NCBI RefSeq assembly: GCF_014640075.1
Contig: NZ_BMGG01000002.1
Span: 310,001-374,000 of the forward strand
Direction: 5' to 3'
DNA from: Chelatococcus reniformis
GTDB taxonomy: Bacteria; Pseudomonadota; Alphaproteobacteria; Rhizobiales; Beijerinckiaceae
DNA length: 64,000 nt
Position 1 is the stretch's first letter, and each line of letters opens with the position of its first letter. Below are positions 1 to 8,473 of the stretch, piece after piece. The position numbers were made by a program, and so were the translations under genes. The notes below the pieces were generated by a model that was not told the origin of the DNA, did not search any database, and was given only the letters and a program-made list of their open reading frames with translations.

Positions 1-8
1 TTGGTCAT
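1..8 (-). CDS. 5' end of a gene leaving the left edge (partial)
   Basis: Only the start codon and part of the following codons are inside the window, reading Met-Thr and then off the edge, so no product can be named. The start is supported by a strong Shine-Dalgarno AAGGAG on the minus strand at 20-15, six bases before the ATG. It is also supported by a perfect EcfG-type promoter at 58-34. A transcript from that promoter would have a leader of only about 20 nt. The promoter suggests a general-stress gene like its neighbours. Confidence 0.5.
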
Positions 9-33
9 AACGATCTCCTTGTGATGGCGGGAG

Positions 34-58
34 AACGGCTCCTCGATCCCATTGTTCC
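34..58 (-). promoter_or_regulatory. EcfG-type (general stress sigma) promoter, perfect match
   Basis: Read on the minus strand this is GGAAC, 16 bases, CGTT. That is the consensus recognised by EcfG-family sigma factors, which run the general stress response of Alphaproteobacteria (established knowledge). It lies just upstream of the ribosome binding site and start codon at 20-6, in the right orientation. It is one of four perfect copies in the first 4 kb. Confidence 0.65.
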
Positions 59-551
59 GAGCACCGCCTAAAAGGATCACACGAAGATCGTATTCTTAAC
101 TGTATCTCCGTCATGTTCGAACGGATGGCCGCGCTTGATGAATAACAGGAAGAATAAGATTTGCAAAAAGGGGCAAAGGGGCCAGATCTAGACGATATAA
201 ATAGAACCTAAACCTCAGCGGAATCGGCGGCGACGGGCCGCTGGCGGCGTGTTGTTCATCCTGGCGCCTTAAAGCCCCGCGCGGACGGGATGCGCGTGGC
301 CGCCGGGGAAAGGCGGGTCTGGTCGTCTGCGACGACGACCCACTGGTCGGCCGGGCAGTGTTGTGGCTGACGCTGAGCACATCTGCGAGGCCGGCAGTGC
401 TCCGGCAGGCCGCTTGGGTGTATCGGCAGCCCCTTCCGCTCAGGCCGGCCGATCTGCGCACAGGTGGCGGGACGCGAGGCAAAGGGCGTTGCGGCGAGAC
501 ATACAACAGCAGAGCTTGCAACAGCAGAGCTTGGCAGAAACGATCGGAACC
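59..551. other. Mostly non-coding left-edge interval
   Basis: I see no convincing gene in this stretch. The first part (about 90-230) is less GC-rich than the rest of the window. A plus-strand frame around 322-365 reads like the first strand of a response-regulator receiver domain but has no start codon and no continuation. The only clear structure is the 15-bp tandem duplication at 504-533. An open frame from a GTG at 363 runs through into the hypothetical gene that follows, but has no ribosome binding site. Confidence 0.4.
504..533 (+). repeat. 15-bp perfect tandem duplication
   Basis: The unit CAACAGCAGAGCTTG occurs twice with no gap. If the reading frame open from 363 were translated here, it would give two Gln-Gln-Ser-Leu units. 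The duplication lies just upstream of the ATG chosen for the following hypothetical gene, so it may equally be non-coding. Confidence 0.8.
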
Positions 552-821
552 ATGGTCAACGCAGGGCTGCTCCACGCCTACAGCGACCTGGCCGCCGCCG
601 CATTGCGGGGGCCCCTGACCAACGCGGAAATTGGCCATATCGAAGCCCGCGTTATCGCGCAGATCGGTGAAAGCGGCTCACTGTCCGGTCTTCCGGGCGA
701 GCTGATGCAGCTCGCGATGGAGGCAGCCGAGGACGGTCTGCGGCGGTTCTTCGTCGCGTGTTGCGCGGTCAGGCAAGCGACGCCTTCCAACGCGCCGGCC
801 AGCGTCCACTTCAAGAATTGA
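552..821 (+). CDS. Small hypothetical protein
   Basis: This is an 89-residue product from the ATG at 552. It is a helical, Ala-rich sequence (MVNAGLLHAYSDL at the N-terminus) with no signal peptide and no family I recognise. The frame stays open upstream to a GTG at 363, giving 152 residues, but that extension is low complexity, includes the duplicated QQQSL units and lacks a ribosome binding site. The ATG at 552 is itself only weakly supported by a Shine-Dalgarno sequence. It sits among stress-type small genes but has no EcfG promoter of its own. The call rests on amino-acid composition and an open frame. Confidence 0.4.
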   Translation: MVNAGLLHAYSDLAAAALRGPLTNAEIGHIEARVIAQIGESGSLSGLPGELMQLAMEAAEDGLRRFFVACCAVRQATPSNAPASVHFKN

Positions 822-914
822 GGCGGGAGGGGCGATCAGCCGCCCAACCACGCCCGATCTGTTTTGGTCCACCCTGCTCGCCGGGTGGACCCGCCCTTCG
901 CCGTAGTTGGGCCG

Positions 915-1145
915 TCACCCGTTTCGCGCGCCAGGCATGGGGCCATGAACGCGGGCGTCGTCTTGCGTCTTCCTCGGTGCGGGCGCGATCGTCTGTCGAT
1001 CGAGCAGCGCAGCAATAGCCGTGAGCTGCTCGCGCAACGCGGCCAGTTCGGCCATGACGTCGACGAGCGCCGGCTCGGGCCTGGGCGCGGGCGCGGCTTC
1101 AGCGGCAGCTTCGGCCGCACGGATGTGCTCGGTCAGGTCCTGCAT
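915..1145 (-). CDS. Small hypothetical protein, second gene after DUF3309
   Basis: A 76-residue protein starting MQDLTEHIRAAEAAAE. It has an Ala/Pro-rich linker (residues 11-28), then an amphipathic helix (about 29-50, MAELAALREQLTAIAALLDR) that could form a short coiled coil, and a polar C-terminus. It has no signal peptide and I do not recognise a family. It begins 11 bp after the end of the DUF3309 gene on the same strand, so the two are probably co-transcribed and share the stress-type promoter suggested upstream. Codon positions look like real coding sequence, but no function is assigned. Confidence 0.55.
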   Translation of the reverse strand: MQDLTEHIRAAEAAAEAAPAPRPEPALVDVMAELAALREQLTAIAALLDRQTIAPAPRKTQDDARVHGPMPGARNG

Positions 1146-1156
1146 GGTCGCCGCTC

Positions 1157-1315
1157 CTATAGCCTGCCCATCAGGAGCAAGATGAGCACGACGACCAGCA
1201 GAACGCCGATGATGCCCGACGGATAGTATCCCCATCCTGCCGAGTACGGCCACGACGGGAGGCCGCCGACCAGCAGAAGAATGAGGATGATAAGGAGGAT
1301 GGTGCCGAGACCCAT
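1157..1315 (-). CDS. DUF3309 family small membrane protein
   Basis: A 52-residue protein made of two hydrophobic segments, residues 4-18 (GTILLIILILLLVGG) and about 35-50 (IIGVLLVVVLILLL). Between them is the conserved loop LPSWPYSAGWGYYPSG, which is diagnostic of DUF3309. The family is widespread in Alphaproteobacteria and many members are stress-induced; the biochemical role is unknown. The ATG at 1315 is preceded by an AAGGA-like site on the minus strand. A near-consensus EcfG promoter lies at 1373-1349. The 76-residue gene follows 11 bp downstream. Confidence 0.85.
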   Translation of the reverse strand: MGLGTILLIILILLLVGGLPSWPYSAGWGYYPSGIIGVLLVVVLILLLMGRL

Positions 1316-1348
1316 GGGGCGTGTCCTTGTCGTTGAGGGCTCGCTCAT

Positions 1349-1373
1349 AACGCGCGAGAAACGATCCAGGTCC
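1349..1373 (-). promoter_or_regulatory. Near-consensus EcfG-type promoter
   Basis: The minus strand reads GGACC, 16 bases, CGTT, one mismatch from GGAAC-N16-CGTT. It lies about 34 bp upstream of the DUF3309 ATG in the correct orientation. Because the -35 element has a mismatch this is less certain than the four perfect copies nearby. Confidence 0.35.
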
Positions 1374-1591
1374 GCCCAGCGCGTGGGTGTCATGGCATGG
1401 GGCGCCCACCTGACCGTCGATGCGGCGACGTATTGAGAGCCAGATTGGAAATGTCGGGCGGGTCGGTCCGATGGGTCTTTCACGCTCTGGTGCGTCGGCG
1501 ATCTTTGCCGATACCGGCTGAGATCGCTTGCCGCCGGACCGCGAAAATCCCTCGCCGGCCGTCCGCCGCCGAATTCCCAAACAGGCTCATA

Positions 1592-1617
1592 GGAACAAGC
1601 CGGTGTTGGCAGCCGTT
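1592..1617 (+). promoter_or_regulatory. EcfG-type promoter, perfect match
   Basis: GGAAC at 1592-1596, a 17-base spacer and CGTT at 1614-1617 match the EcfG consensus exactly. The expected transcription start near 1624 leaves a leader of about 40 nt before the ATG at 1664. Confidence 0.65.
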
Positions 1618-1663
1618 GGATACCTGCGCCGGGCTGCGCAACGCGCCGGGTGAGGAGTTCGAT

Positions 1664-1864
1664 ATGGCCGACCTTGAACCCAGCGTGCCCCTGGCCGAAA
1701 ATGTGAATAACGTGCCACCGGGATTGGATGCGTCCGAGCAGATGCTGCTCTACAGCGCCGCGCTTCAGAGGATCGCCGGTGGTGTCTACGATCCTGCCCT
1801 GGTCGCCAAGCAAGCCCTGGCGGCGGCCGAGAGGCACGTGCGGGGGCTGCCGCACGGTGCATAG
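1664..1864 (+). CDS. Small hypothetical protein, likely general-stress gene
   Basis: A 66-residue acidic protein (MADLEPSVPLAENVNNVPPG at the N-terminus) with a predicted helical second half rich in Ala and no signal or membrane segment. I do not recognise a family. The start is well supported: GAGGAG lies at 1652-1657, six bases before the ATG, and a perfect EcfG promoter lies at 1592-1617. Longer upstream reading in this frame is not supported by a ribosome binding site. The promoter implies expression with the trehalose and YciE-type stress genes. Confidence 0.6.
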   Translation: MADLEPSVPLAENVNNVPPGLDASEQMLLYSAALQRIAGGVYDPALVAKQALAAAERHVRGLPHGA

Positions 1865-1997
1865 GTCCTGGCGCAGCACAGAGACGGCGCCCGTGTGGGC
1901 CCTCGCGACGCGCTCGGGCTTTCAGTTGGATGAGGTCAAAGGTCAACCCACGAGGCTGAGCTAGCTCCAGGCAGCTCTGCCCGTCGAGAGCCGACCT

Positions 1998-2022
1998 GGA
2001 ACCGCGCTCTCCGCCCATCGTT
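1998..2022 (+). promoter_or_regulatory. EcfG-type promoter, perfect match
   Basis: GGAAC at 1998-2002, a 16-base spacer and CGTT at 2019-2022. The predicted start of transcription (about 2029) falls after the TTG at 2021 and just before the ATG at 2033. This favours the ATG at 2045 as the translation start of the proline-rich gene. Confidence 0.65.
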
Positions 2023-2044
2023 GGTCCAAACAATGGAGACCGCG

Positions 2045-2338
2045 ATGAGCCCTCAGCCTAATTCCCCGTACGACCCGCAGCCGGTGCCGCCTCAGCCGAC
2101 GCCGCCACCGTCTCCGCCCGGCCACACGCCGCAGGAGGTGCCAGCGCCACAGCCGGTCGAGGTGCCGGCGACTGAGCCGGACCGACCCCCGGCCGTGCCG
2201 GGTCCGGGACCTGCGCCCGGGCCCGGGCCGGGGACGCCGTCGGCCGGGCAAGGCGGCGAGGACCCTGGTGCCTCGTTGACGCGTCCCGCCGCGTTCGCGC
2301 GCGGCCCGGGCGCCATGCCCATCCTACGCGGAACATAA
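2045..2338 (+). CDS. Proline-rich low-complexity small protein
   Basis: A 97-residue protein dominated by Pro, with Gln, Val, Glu and Thr (PQPVPPQPTPPPSPPG near the N-terminus; a PG-rich run about residues 58-72). It has no signal peptide, no membrane segment and no catalytic motif, and is expected to be disordered. Such Pro-rich peptides occur next to stress genes in rhizobia, but their role is unknown. The ATG at 2045 has GGAGA upstream; an in-frame ATG at 2033 is possible. The perfect EcfG promoter at 1998-2022 ties it to the stress island. Part of the composition could reflect GC-rich DNA rather than function. Confidence 0.5.
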   Translation: MSPQPNSPYDPQPVPPQPTPPPSPPGHTPQEVPAPQPVEVPATEPDRPPAVPGPGPAPGPGPGTPSAGQGGEDPGASLTRPAAFARGPGAMPILRGT

Positions 2339-2502
2339 GCCATCCCAGTCGCTTTAGCCCGGGCAGGATAGGGCGGGCCGACAGGTCGCGCCGCTGCCGC
2401 CGTCCTTGATCGTCGTTTCACACGCGGCACCGCGCAGTGTCGCGTTGCAGGCGGTTGCGCCCGTGGTCCTGCTTGTCAAACCGGTCAAACGAGGAGGCTG
2501 AC

Positions 2503-2985
2503 TTGAAAGATCTCAACGAACTGTTTCTGCATACGCTCAAGGACATCTATTACGCGGAGAAGCAGATCCTGCGGGCGTTGCCCCGCATGGCGCGTTCCGC
2601 CGCGTCGCCGGAGCTGAAGAAGGCGCTGGAACATCACAAGGAGGAGACCCAGGGCCAAGTCGAACGCCTGGAGCAGGTTTTCGAGAGCCTAGACAAGCGC
2701 GCCCGCGGCGTGCCCTGCGAGGCGATCCAGGGCATCATCGAGGAGGCCAAGAGCGTCATGGACGAGGCCGACGATCCCGCTGTGCGCGACGCGGGCATTG
2801 TCGCCGCGGCCCAGGCGGTCGAGCACTACGAGATCGCCCGCTACGGCACCTTGTGCGAGTGGGCGGCCCAACTCGGCCACACCGACATCAAGGCGCTACT
2901 CGGCCAGACGCTCCAGGAGGAGAAGAATGCCGATGCGACGCTGACGAAGCTGGCGACCACCAAGGTCAACAAGAAGGCAGCCTGA
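2503..2985 (+). CDS. YciE/YciF ferritin-like stress protein (DUF892)
   Basis: A 160-residue all-helical protein beginning MKDLNELFLHTLKDIYYAEK, typical of the DUF892 (YciE/YciF) ferritin-like family. Carboxylates and histidines that could bind a metal pair are visible in helices 1-2 (the E of YAEKQ, EHHKEE) and helices 3-4 (EHYEIARYGTL, LQEEKNAD). These proteins are induced by osmotic and general stress in enterobacteria and Alphaproteobacteria; their chemistry is not settled. The start is a TTG at 2503 with GAGGAGG at 2491-2497, which rules out the upstream ATG frame. Length is normal for the family. Confidence 0.88.
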   Translation: MKDLNELFLHTLKDIYYAEKQILRALPRMARSAASPELKKALEHHKEETQGQVERLEQVFESLDKRARGVPCEAIQGIIEEAKSVMDEADDPAVRDAGIVAAAQAVEHYEIARYGTLCEWAAQLGHTDIKALLGQTLQEEKNADATLTKLATTKVNKKAA

Positions 2986-3016
2986 CCGGCGGCGGCGCGC
3001 AAGGCGGGGCGTTGTG

Positions 3017-3032
3017 CGATCGTCGACGATCG
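3017..3032. promoter_or_regulatory. 16-bp perfect palindrome upstream of otsB
   Basis: CGATCGTCGACGATCG is a perfect 16-bp inverted repeat, 87 bp before the otsB start. It could be an operator or a chance palindrome in GC-rich DNA. A separate hairpin with two 8-bp arms (GCCCGGAC and GTCCGGGC, loop of two) lies at 3062-3079 and could act as a weak terminator for the YciE gene. Confidence 0.35.
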
Positions 3033-3118
3033 GCGATGCTCCGCCCGTCGCCGCAAGGGGCGCCCGGACCTGTCCGGGCACCCTGGCGGCGAGTCTGTGA
3101 GACGCTGGAAGAGGCTGC

Positions 3119-3862
3119 ATGACGCAGATTGCCTACGACATGGATGCCGTCGGTTTGTTTCTCGATATCGACGGCACCCTCCTGGATATTGCTGCCAAGC
3201 CGCACGAAGTGGTCGTTCCCGACGAGCTGGTCGCCGACCTGGCGGCCCTGTCCAAGCAGCTGGACGGGGCACTGGCACTGGTCAGCGGCCGCACCATCGC
3301 CGACATCGATTCGCTGTTCGGCTCACTGAGGCCGCGCGCATCGGGCGGCCACGGAGCTGAATTGCGCGCCAATCCGGGCGGACACGTCGAGCTCGCGACC
3401 GAGCCGGTGCCGGACACCGTGCGGGAGGAGCTGGAGGAACTGGCTTCGCGAAACAAGGGCGTGATGGTCGAGGACAAGGGGGTGTGCATCGCCGTGCATT
3501 ATCGGGAGGAGCCAACGATCGGTACGGCGCTCCATCTGGAGCTGGCGGCCATCCTCGACGGCCTCGGCGATCGCACCCTCGGCATCCTGCCCGGCCGCTT
3601 GGTCTACGAGATCAAGCACGTCAGCCACGACAAGGGCACAGCCGTCCGGGCCTTCATGGCGACACCCCCGTTCCACGGTCGGCGTCCGATGTTCATCGGC
3701 GACGATGTCACCGACCAGGCAGGATTCGCCGCAGCCCAGGCCGCGGGGGGCTTCGCATACTCGGTGGGCCGCGACTATCCGGGCGTGAAGCGCGGCTTCG
3801 ATACCCCGGCCGATGTGCGCGCCTGGATCGGCGCCACCGTCGGAAAGGCCGAGGCCGCTTGA
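3119..3862 (+). CDS. otsB: Trehalose-6-phosphate phosphatase
   Basis: OtsB removes the phosphate from trehalose-6-phosphate to release trehalose, a cytoplasmic compatible solute. The 247-residue HAD-superfamily protein shows motif I as DIDGTLL with nucleophile Asp16 and general acid Asp18. A Lys-containing motif III is near KHVSHDKG, and motif IV is GDDVTDQAGF with Asp195, Asp196 and Asp199 for magnesium. Length matches typical bacterial OtsB. It precedes otsA with a gap of about 230 bp that contains otsA's own stress promoter, so the two genes need not be fully co-transcribed. Confidence 0.93.
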   Translation: MTQIAYDMDAVGLFLDIDGTLLDIAAKPHEVVVPDELVADLAALSKQLDGALALVSGRTIADIDSLFGSLRPRASGGHGAELRANPGGHVELATEPVPDTVREELEELASRNKGVMVEDKGVCIAVHYREEPTIGTALHLELAAILDGLGDRTLGILPGRLVYEIKHVSHDKGTAVRAFMATPPFHGRRPMFIGDDVTDQAGFAAAQAAGGFAYSVGRDYPGVKRGFDTPADVRAWIGATVGKAEAA

Positions 3863-3957
3863 CGAAAATCGTGCAGGATGGGGCCGCCGAAAGGAAGCCC
3901 GTGACAATGACGGCACAACGGGGGCATCATCGCGTCACTCCGATGTTGCATTGCGGT

Positions 3958-3982
3958 GGAACTTTGATCGCGAGACGACGTT
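3958..3982 (+). promoter_or_regulatory. EcfG-type promoter of otsA, perfect match
   Basis: GGAAC at 3958-3962, 16 bases, CGTT at 3979-3982. The predicted transcript starts near 3989 and has a leader of about 100 nt before otsA. Control of trehalose synthesis by the alphaproteobacterial general stress response is established in rhizobia and Methylobacterium-like species; here the site is seen directly. Confidence 0.7.
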
Positions 3983-4089
3983 GGTATCGTGGAGGGGTGG
4001 GCGGCGCACAGGCTCGGTGAGCCTCGGCGGCTGGTCCGATCCGAGGCAACGCAGGCTGGCCACCCCCGTCGCAGGACAGGAGAGTGGCA

Positions 4090-5511
<1,422 letters not shown>

Positions 5512-5535
5512 GCCGGCGCGGCCCGGTTGCCGAGC

Positions 5536-6796
5536 CTACAGCGCCCGGTGACGGGGCGGCCTGACGCCGTTCAGATAGAAATTGCCTACGTGGTGGTACT
5601 TCCAGCGCACCGGATCGTGCAGCGTGTGGGTGCGCGTTGCGCCAGTGGCGGTCGAGTCCGAGTTTTTGCGAGGTCGAGCGGGAGCCGGCGAGCTCGAAGA
5701 GTTTGCTCGCGACGTGCAGTGACGTGGCGGTCGCATAGGCCTTCGCTTCGGCCACCGCGATCGATGCTTCGGCCACGCTGTCCTCGGTTGGATCGGCGCC
5801 GGCGATATCGGTGAAGCGGCCGGCCCTGGCGAGCAGTGCATCTGCGGCGTTCACGCGGATGGCGAGTTCGCCCACCGCGTGGATGATATGCGGATCCTCA
5901 TAGCCGTGTTGGTAGGTCGTTTCGAACCACGGCCGCGCGAAGCCGCGCACGTGGGCGACGGTGTCATCGAGTGCCGCTCGTGCGATGCCGACATCGACGG
6001 CCGCATGAATGAGCTGGGCCACGGGCCCCTGAGGCGTCGGTGCCTCGAAGACCTGCTCATGTGGCACCACCTGGAACGCGGACCCCTCGATGCGGTCGAA
6101 ATAGGTGGAACCAGAGACTGTGGTCCGCTGGCCGAAGCCTGACCAGTCGTCGATCAGCGTCAGCCCTGGGGTATTGCGCTCCAGGAAGACGATGTGCTGG
6201 CGCCGCGCGTCGTCGATCGCCACGACGACGATCACGTGGGCAAAGAGTGCGCCGGTCGAATAGAATTTCTGGCCGTTCAGCACAAATCCGTCGCCAGCCC
6301 TGCCGAGCTTGGTCTGGTAGTCCACGGGCGTGCGCGTCCCGATTTCGGTGAAGGCGTTGCCGAGGCGGTCGCCATCGAGCACGCGCCGGAAGTAGCGCCG
6401 CTTCTGTTCCGGCGAACCGCCGAGCCGCAGCGCCTCCACCATGTAGAAATGGTTCTGGGGGATCTGGCCGAGGTTTGCGTCCGCCGCCGAGATGACGGCG
6501 ACGACCTCTGCGAGCGTGACGTTGGAGACACCGGCGCCGCCGAACTCCTTCGGCACCGTGATGGCCCAGAGTCCGCTCTGAGAGAAGCGGTCGAGTTCGG
6601 CCAGCGGCAGGCGCCGCTCACGGTCTCGCTCGGCCGCGCCGACGCGAAATTCGGCGGCGAGCGTGCGGGCCGCGGCGATGGCGGCCTCGTCGGAGCCGAT
6701 GCGCAGGGCGGGCTCGCGTCGCGGCGGAATATGCGGCGGCGGCCGGCCCCGCTCGGGGGCCGCGGCCTGGTGCCGCTCGCGGTCGAGGCTCGTCAT
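5536..6796 (-). pseudogene. SfnB-like flavin oxidoreductase, frameshifted near its 3' end
   Basis: An acyl-CoA-dehydrogenase-fold protein of the SfnB family (FMNH2/FAD-linked enzymes tied to sulfur acquisition from dimethylsulfone and related compounds). The frame starting at 6796 reads in register through ELAGSRSTSQKLGLDRHWRNA. It then leaves frame, while the expected tail (RTHTLHDPVRWKYHHVGNFYLNG) continues in another frame to a TAG at 5536. Compared with the intact paralogue next door, two bases are missing from a GCGCGC run near 5632-5637. Unshifted, the protein would run on with a spurious tail to about 5300, into otsA. Either a real inactivation or a sequencing error is possible. It starts 5 bp after its paralogue ends. 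Confidence 0.8.
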
Positions 6797-6801
6797 CGCC
6801 G

Positions 6802-8061
6802 TCAGAGCCAGGGATGACGGGCCGGCTTGATCCCGTTCAGGTAGTAGTCGCCGACGTGAAAATACTTCCAGCGCACCGGATCGTGCAGCGTATGGGTCCG
6901 CGCATTGCGCCAGTGGCGATCCAGACCGTGCGCGGCCAGGGTCGAGCGGGCGCCGCCCAGCTCGAACAGCTTGTTGGCGGCCTGGATGGCGACTTCGGTG
7001 GAGAGCACCTTGGCTTCCGCCGTCGCCACGGCCGCCTCGGCCACCGTCTGCTCGTCGGGAGCGATGAGGGCGGCGTCGATCAGCCGTGCGGCCTTCTCGA
7101 GAATGGCCTCGGCTGCGTGCAGGCGGATTTCCAGATCACCGATGGCAGCAATGGTAAAATGATCCTCCCACGCTTTGCTCTGCCCAGAATCCACCCACGG
7201 CCGCGCGGTGGTGCGCACGAAGGCGATGGTGTCGACGATCGTGCCCTTGGCGATGCCCGTGTCGACGGCGCCTTGGATGATCTGCGAGATCGGCCCGGCC
7301 GCCGTCGGCCGGTCGAAGGCACGGTGGGCCGGCAGCACCCGCTCGGCCGGCACGCGGACATTGTCGACGATGACCGTTCCGGATGCGGTGGTGCGCTGGC
7401 CGAAGCTCGACCAGTCGTTGACGATGGTGAGGCCCGGCGCATCGCGATCGGCGAAGGCGAGGTGGGGTTGGCCCTGCGCGTCGACGGCCACGATCGGTAC
7501 GATATGGGCGAGCAGAGCGCCCGTCGCGTAGAACTTTCGGCCGTTGACCACGTAGTCGTCGCCGCTCTTCGTCAGCTTGGTTTCGAACTCCGTGACCACG
7601 CGGCTGGCCGCCTCGGAAAAGGCGTTGCCGAAGCGCACGCCCCGCAGCACCTCGCCGAACAGGAAGCGCTTCTGCTCATCGGTGCCGTCAGCCACGATAT
7701 GCTCGACAATGGCGAGGTGGTTCTGCGGGATCTGGCCAAGGGAGGGATCGGCGGCCGAGATGATCTTGATCACCTCGGTCAGGGTCACGTAGGACACGCC
7801 AGCGCCACCGTAGGCCTTCGGCACGGTGATGCCCCAGAGCCCGCTCTGCGAGAAGGCGTCCAGTTCGGCGAGCGGGAGCAGGCTCTCGCGGTCGCGCAGT
7901 GCGGCGTCCTTGGCGAACTCCTCCGCCAGTTGATGGGCGATGCGGATCGCCTCCGCATCGGTCTCGATCACATGGGCGGGAATGGCGGGGCGCGGCCGGG
8001 CCGGAAACGCTACATCGGGCGTGTTGACGCGCGGCGCCTTGTGCAGATCGTGGACGGTCAT
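6802..8061 (-). CDS. SfnB-family sulfur acquisition oxidoreductase
   Basis: A 419-residue protein of the acyl-CoA dehydrogenase fold. It has an N-terminal helical domain with LDAFSQSGLWGITVPKAYGG, a central FAD/FMN-binding beta domain (WSSFGQRTTASG) and a C-terminal helical domain ending LHDPVRWKYFHVGDYYLNG. This architecture and the neighbours (an NtaA/SnaA/DszA-type monooxygenase) fit the SfnB group, which act in desulfurisation of organosulfur compounds. The substrate cannot be read from sequence. The ATG at 8061 has GGGAG just upstream; an upstream extension to 8175 is AT-rich promoter DNA. The intact copy precedes the frameshifted one and probably shares its transcript. Confidence 0.8.
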   Translation of the reverse strand: MTVHDLHKAPRVNTPDVAFPARPRPAIPAHVIETDAEAIRIAHQLAEEFAKDAALRDRESLLPLAELDAFSQSGLWGITVPKAYGGAGVSYVTLTEVIKIISAADPSLGQIPQNHLAIVEHIVADGTDEQKRFLFGEVLRGVRFGNAFSEAASRVVTEFETKLTKSGDDYVVNGRKFYATGALLAHIVPIVAVDAQGQPHLAFADRDAPGLTIVNDWSSFGQRTTASGTVIVDNVRVPAERVLPAHRAFDRPTAAGPISQIIQGAVDTGIAKGTIVDTIAFVRTTARPWVDSGQSKAWEDHFTIAAIGDLEIRLHAAEAILEKAARLIDAALIAPDEQTVAEAAVATAEAKVLSTEVAIQAANKLFELGGARSTLAAHGLDRHWRNARTHTLHDPVRWKYFHVGDYYLNGIKPARHPWL

Positions 8062-8136
8062 GGGAGCTCCCGCTGGATCGTTGATCGAATGCCGGCCGCT
8101 GACCGATGCCGCATGGTAAGGGCGACCGGATACTAT

Positions 8137-8150
8137 ACTTTTATAAAAGT
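8137..8150. promoter_or_regulatory. 14-bp palindrome in AT-rich promoter region of the sfnB-like pair
   Basis: ACTTTTATAAAAGT is a perfect palindrome about 76 bp upstream of the sfnB-like start, within a markedly AT-rich stretch (about 8128-8230). It is a plausible operator, for example for a LysR-type sulfur regulator, but no regulator gene is adjacent. The AT-rich block also supplies candidate promoter elements for the minus strand. Confidence 0.45.
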
Positions 8151-8307
8151 TGATTATATTATAAAACGTTGTCAATTTCGTTTATGTAGAAAATTTAGCA
8201 TAATATTATCTATTGGTTTTGCTGTGCAGATATTCTGAGTCTTTGAGTAGGATGGAGAGTCGGGTCATGACGCTGCTGGAACGGAAAAGCCCTTAACCTC
8301 CAACGTC

Positions 8308-8330
8308 ATGGCCGGGCTTGACCCGGCCAT
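8308..8330. repeat. Short dispersed hairpin repeat (copy 1)
   Basis: ATGGCCGGG, loop CTTGA, CCCGGCCAT forms a perfect 9-bp stem. The same core recurs at 27911-27931. Such GGCCGGGCTTGACCCGGCC elements are common intergenic palindromes in rhizobia. Function is unknown. Confidence 0.75.
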
Positions 8331-8356
8331 CCATCCACTCAGGGAACGCAACGGCT

Positions 8357-8456
8357 AGAGCACTTCCGCGTTTCTTCGAAACGCCGAAGCTCTATCTGTT
8401 TGATTCATCGCGTTTTCTTCACGCGATCCGGCGTCCACTTCGCTCGAAAACGCACT
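8357..8456. repeat. ~100-bp mosaic intergenic repeat (copy 1)
   Basis: This stretch is nearly identical to the reverse complement of 19031-19131, with only a handful of differences over about 100 bp. It contains internal inverted repeats (GTTTCTTCGAAAC; GCGTTTTCTTCACGCG), as expected of palindromic mosaic elements in rhizobial intergenic regions. Between the sfnB-like start (8061) and the livF-like stop (8474) nothing else codes. Confidence 0.8.
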
Positions 8457-8473
8457 AGCGACGAACCAACCTG

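Noticed and set aside
318-365. Receiver-domain-like peptide (AGLVVCDDDPLVGRAV) on the plus strand
   Set aside because: It resembles the first strand of a response regulator but has no start codon upstream and the frame does not continue into receiver sequence. It is probably a chance match or an old remnant.
2329-2352. GGAAC upstream of the YciE gene as a further EcfG promoter
   Set aside because: The -35 element is present, but 16-17 bases later the sequence is GCTT/CTTT rather than CGTT, so the match is not good enough.
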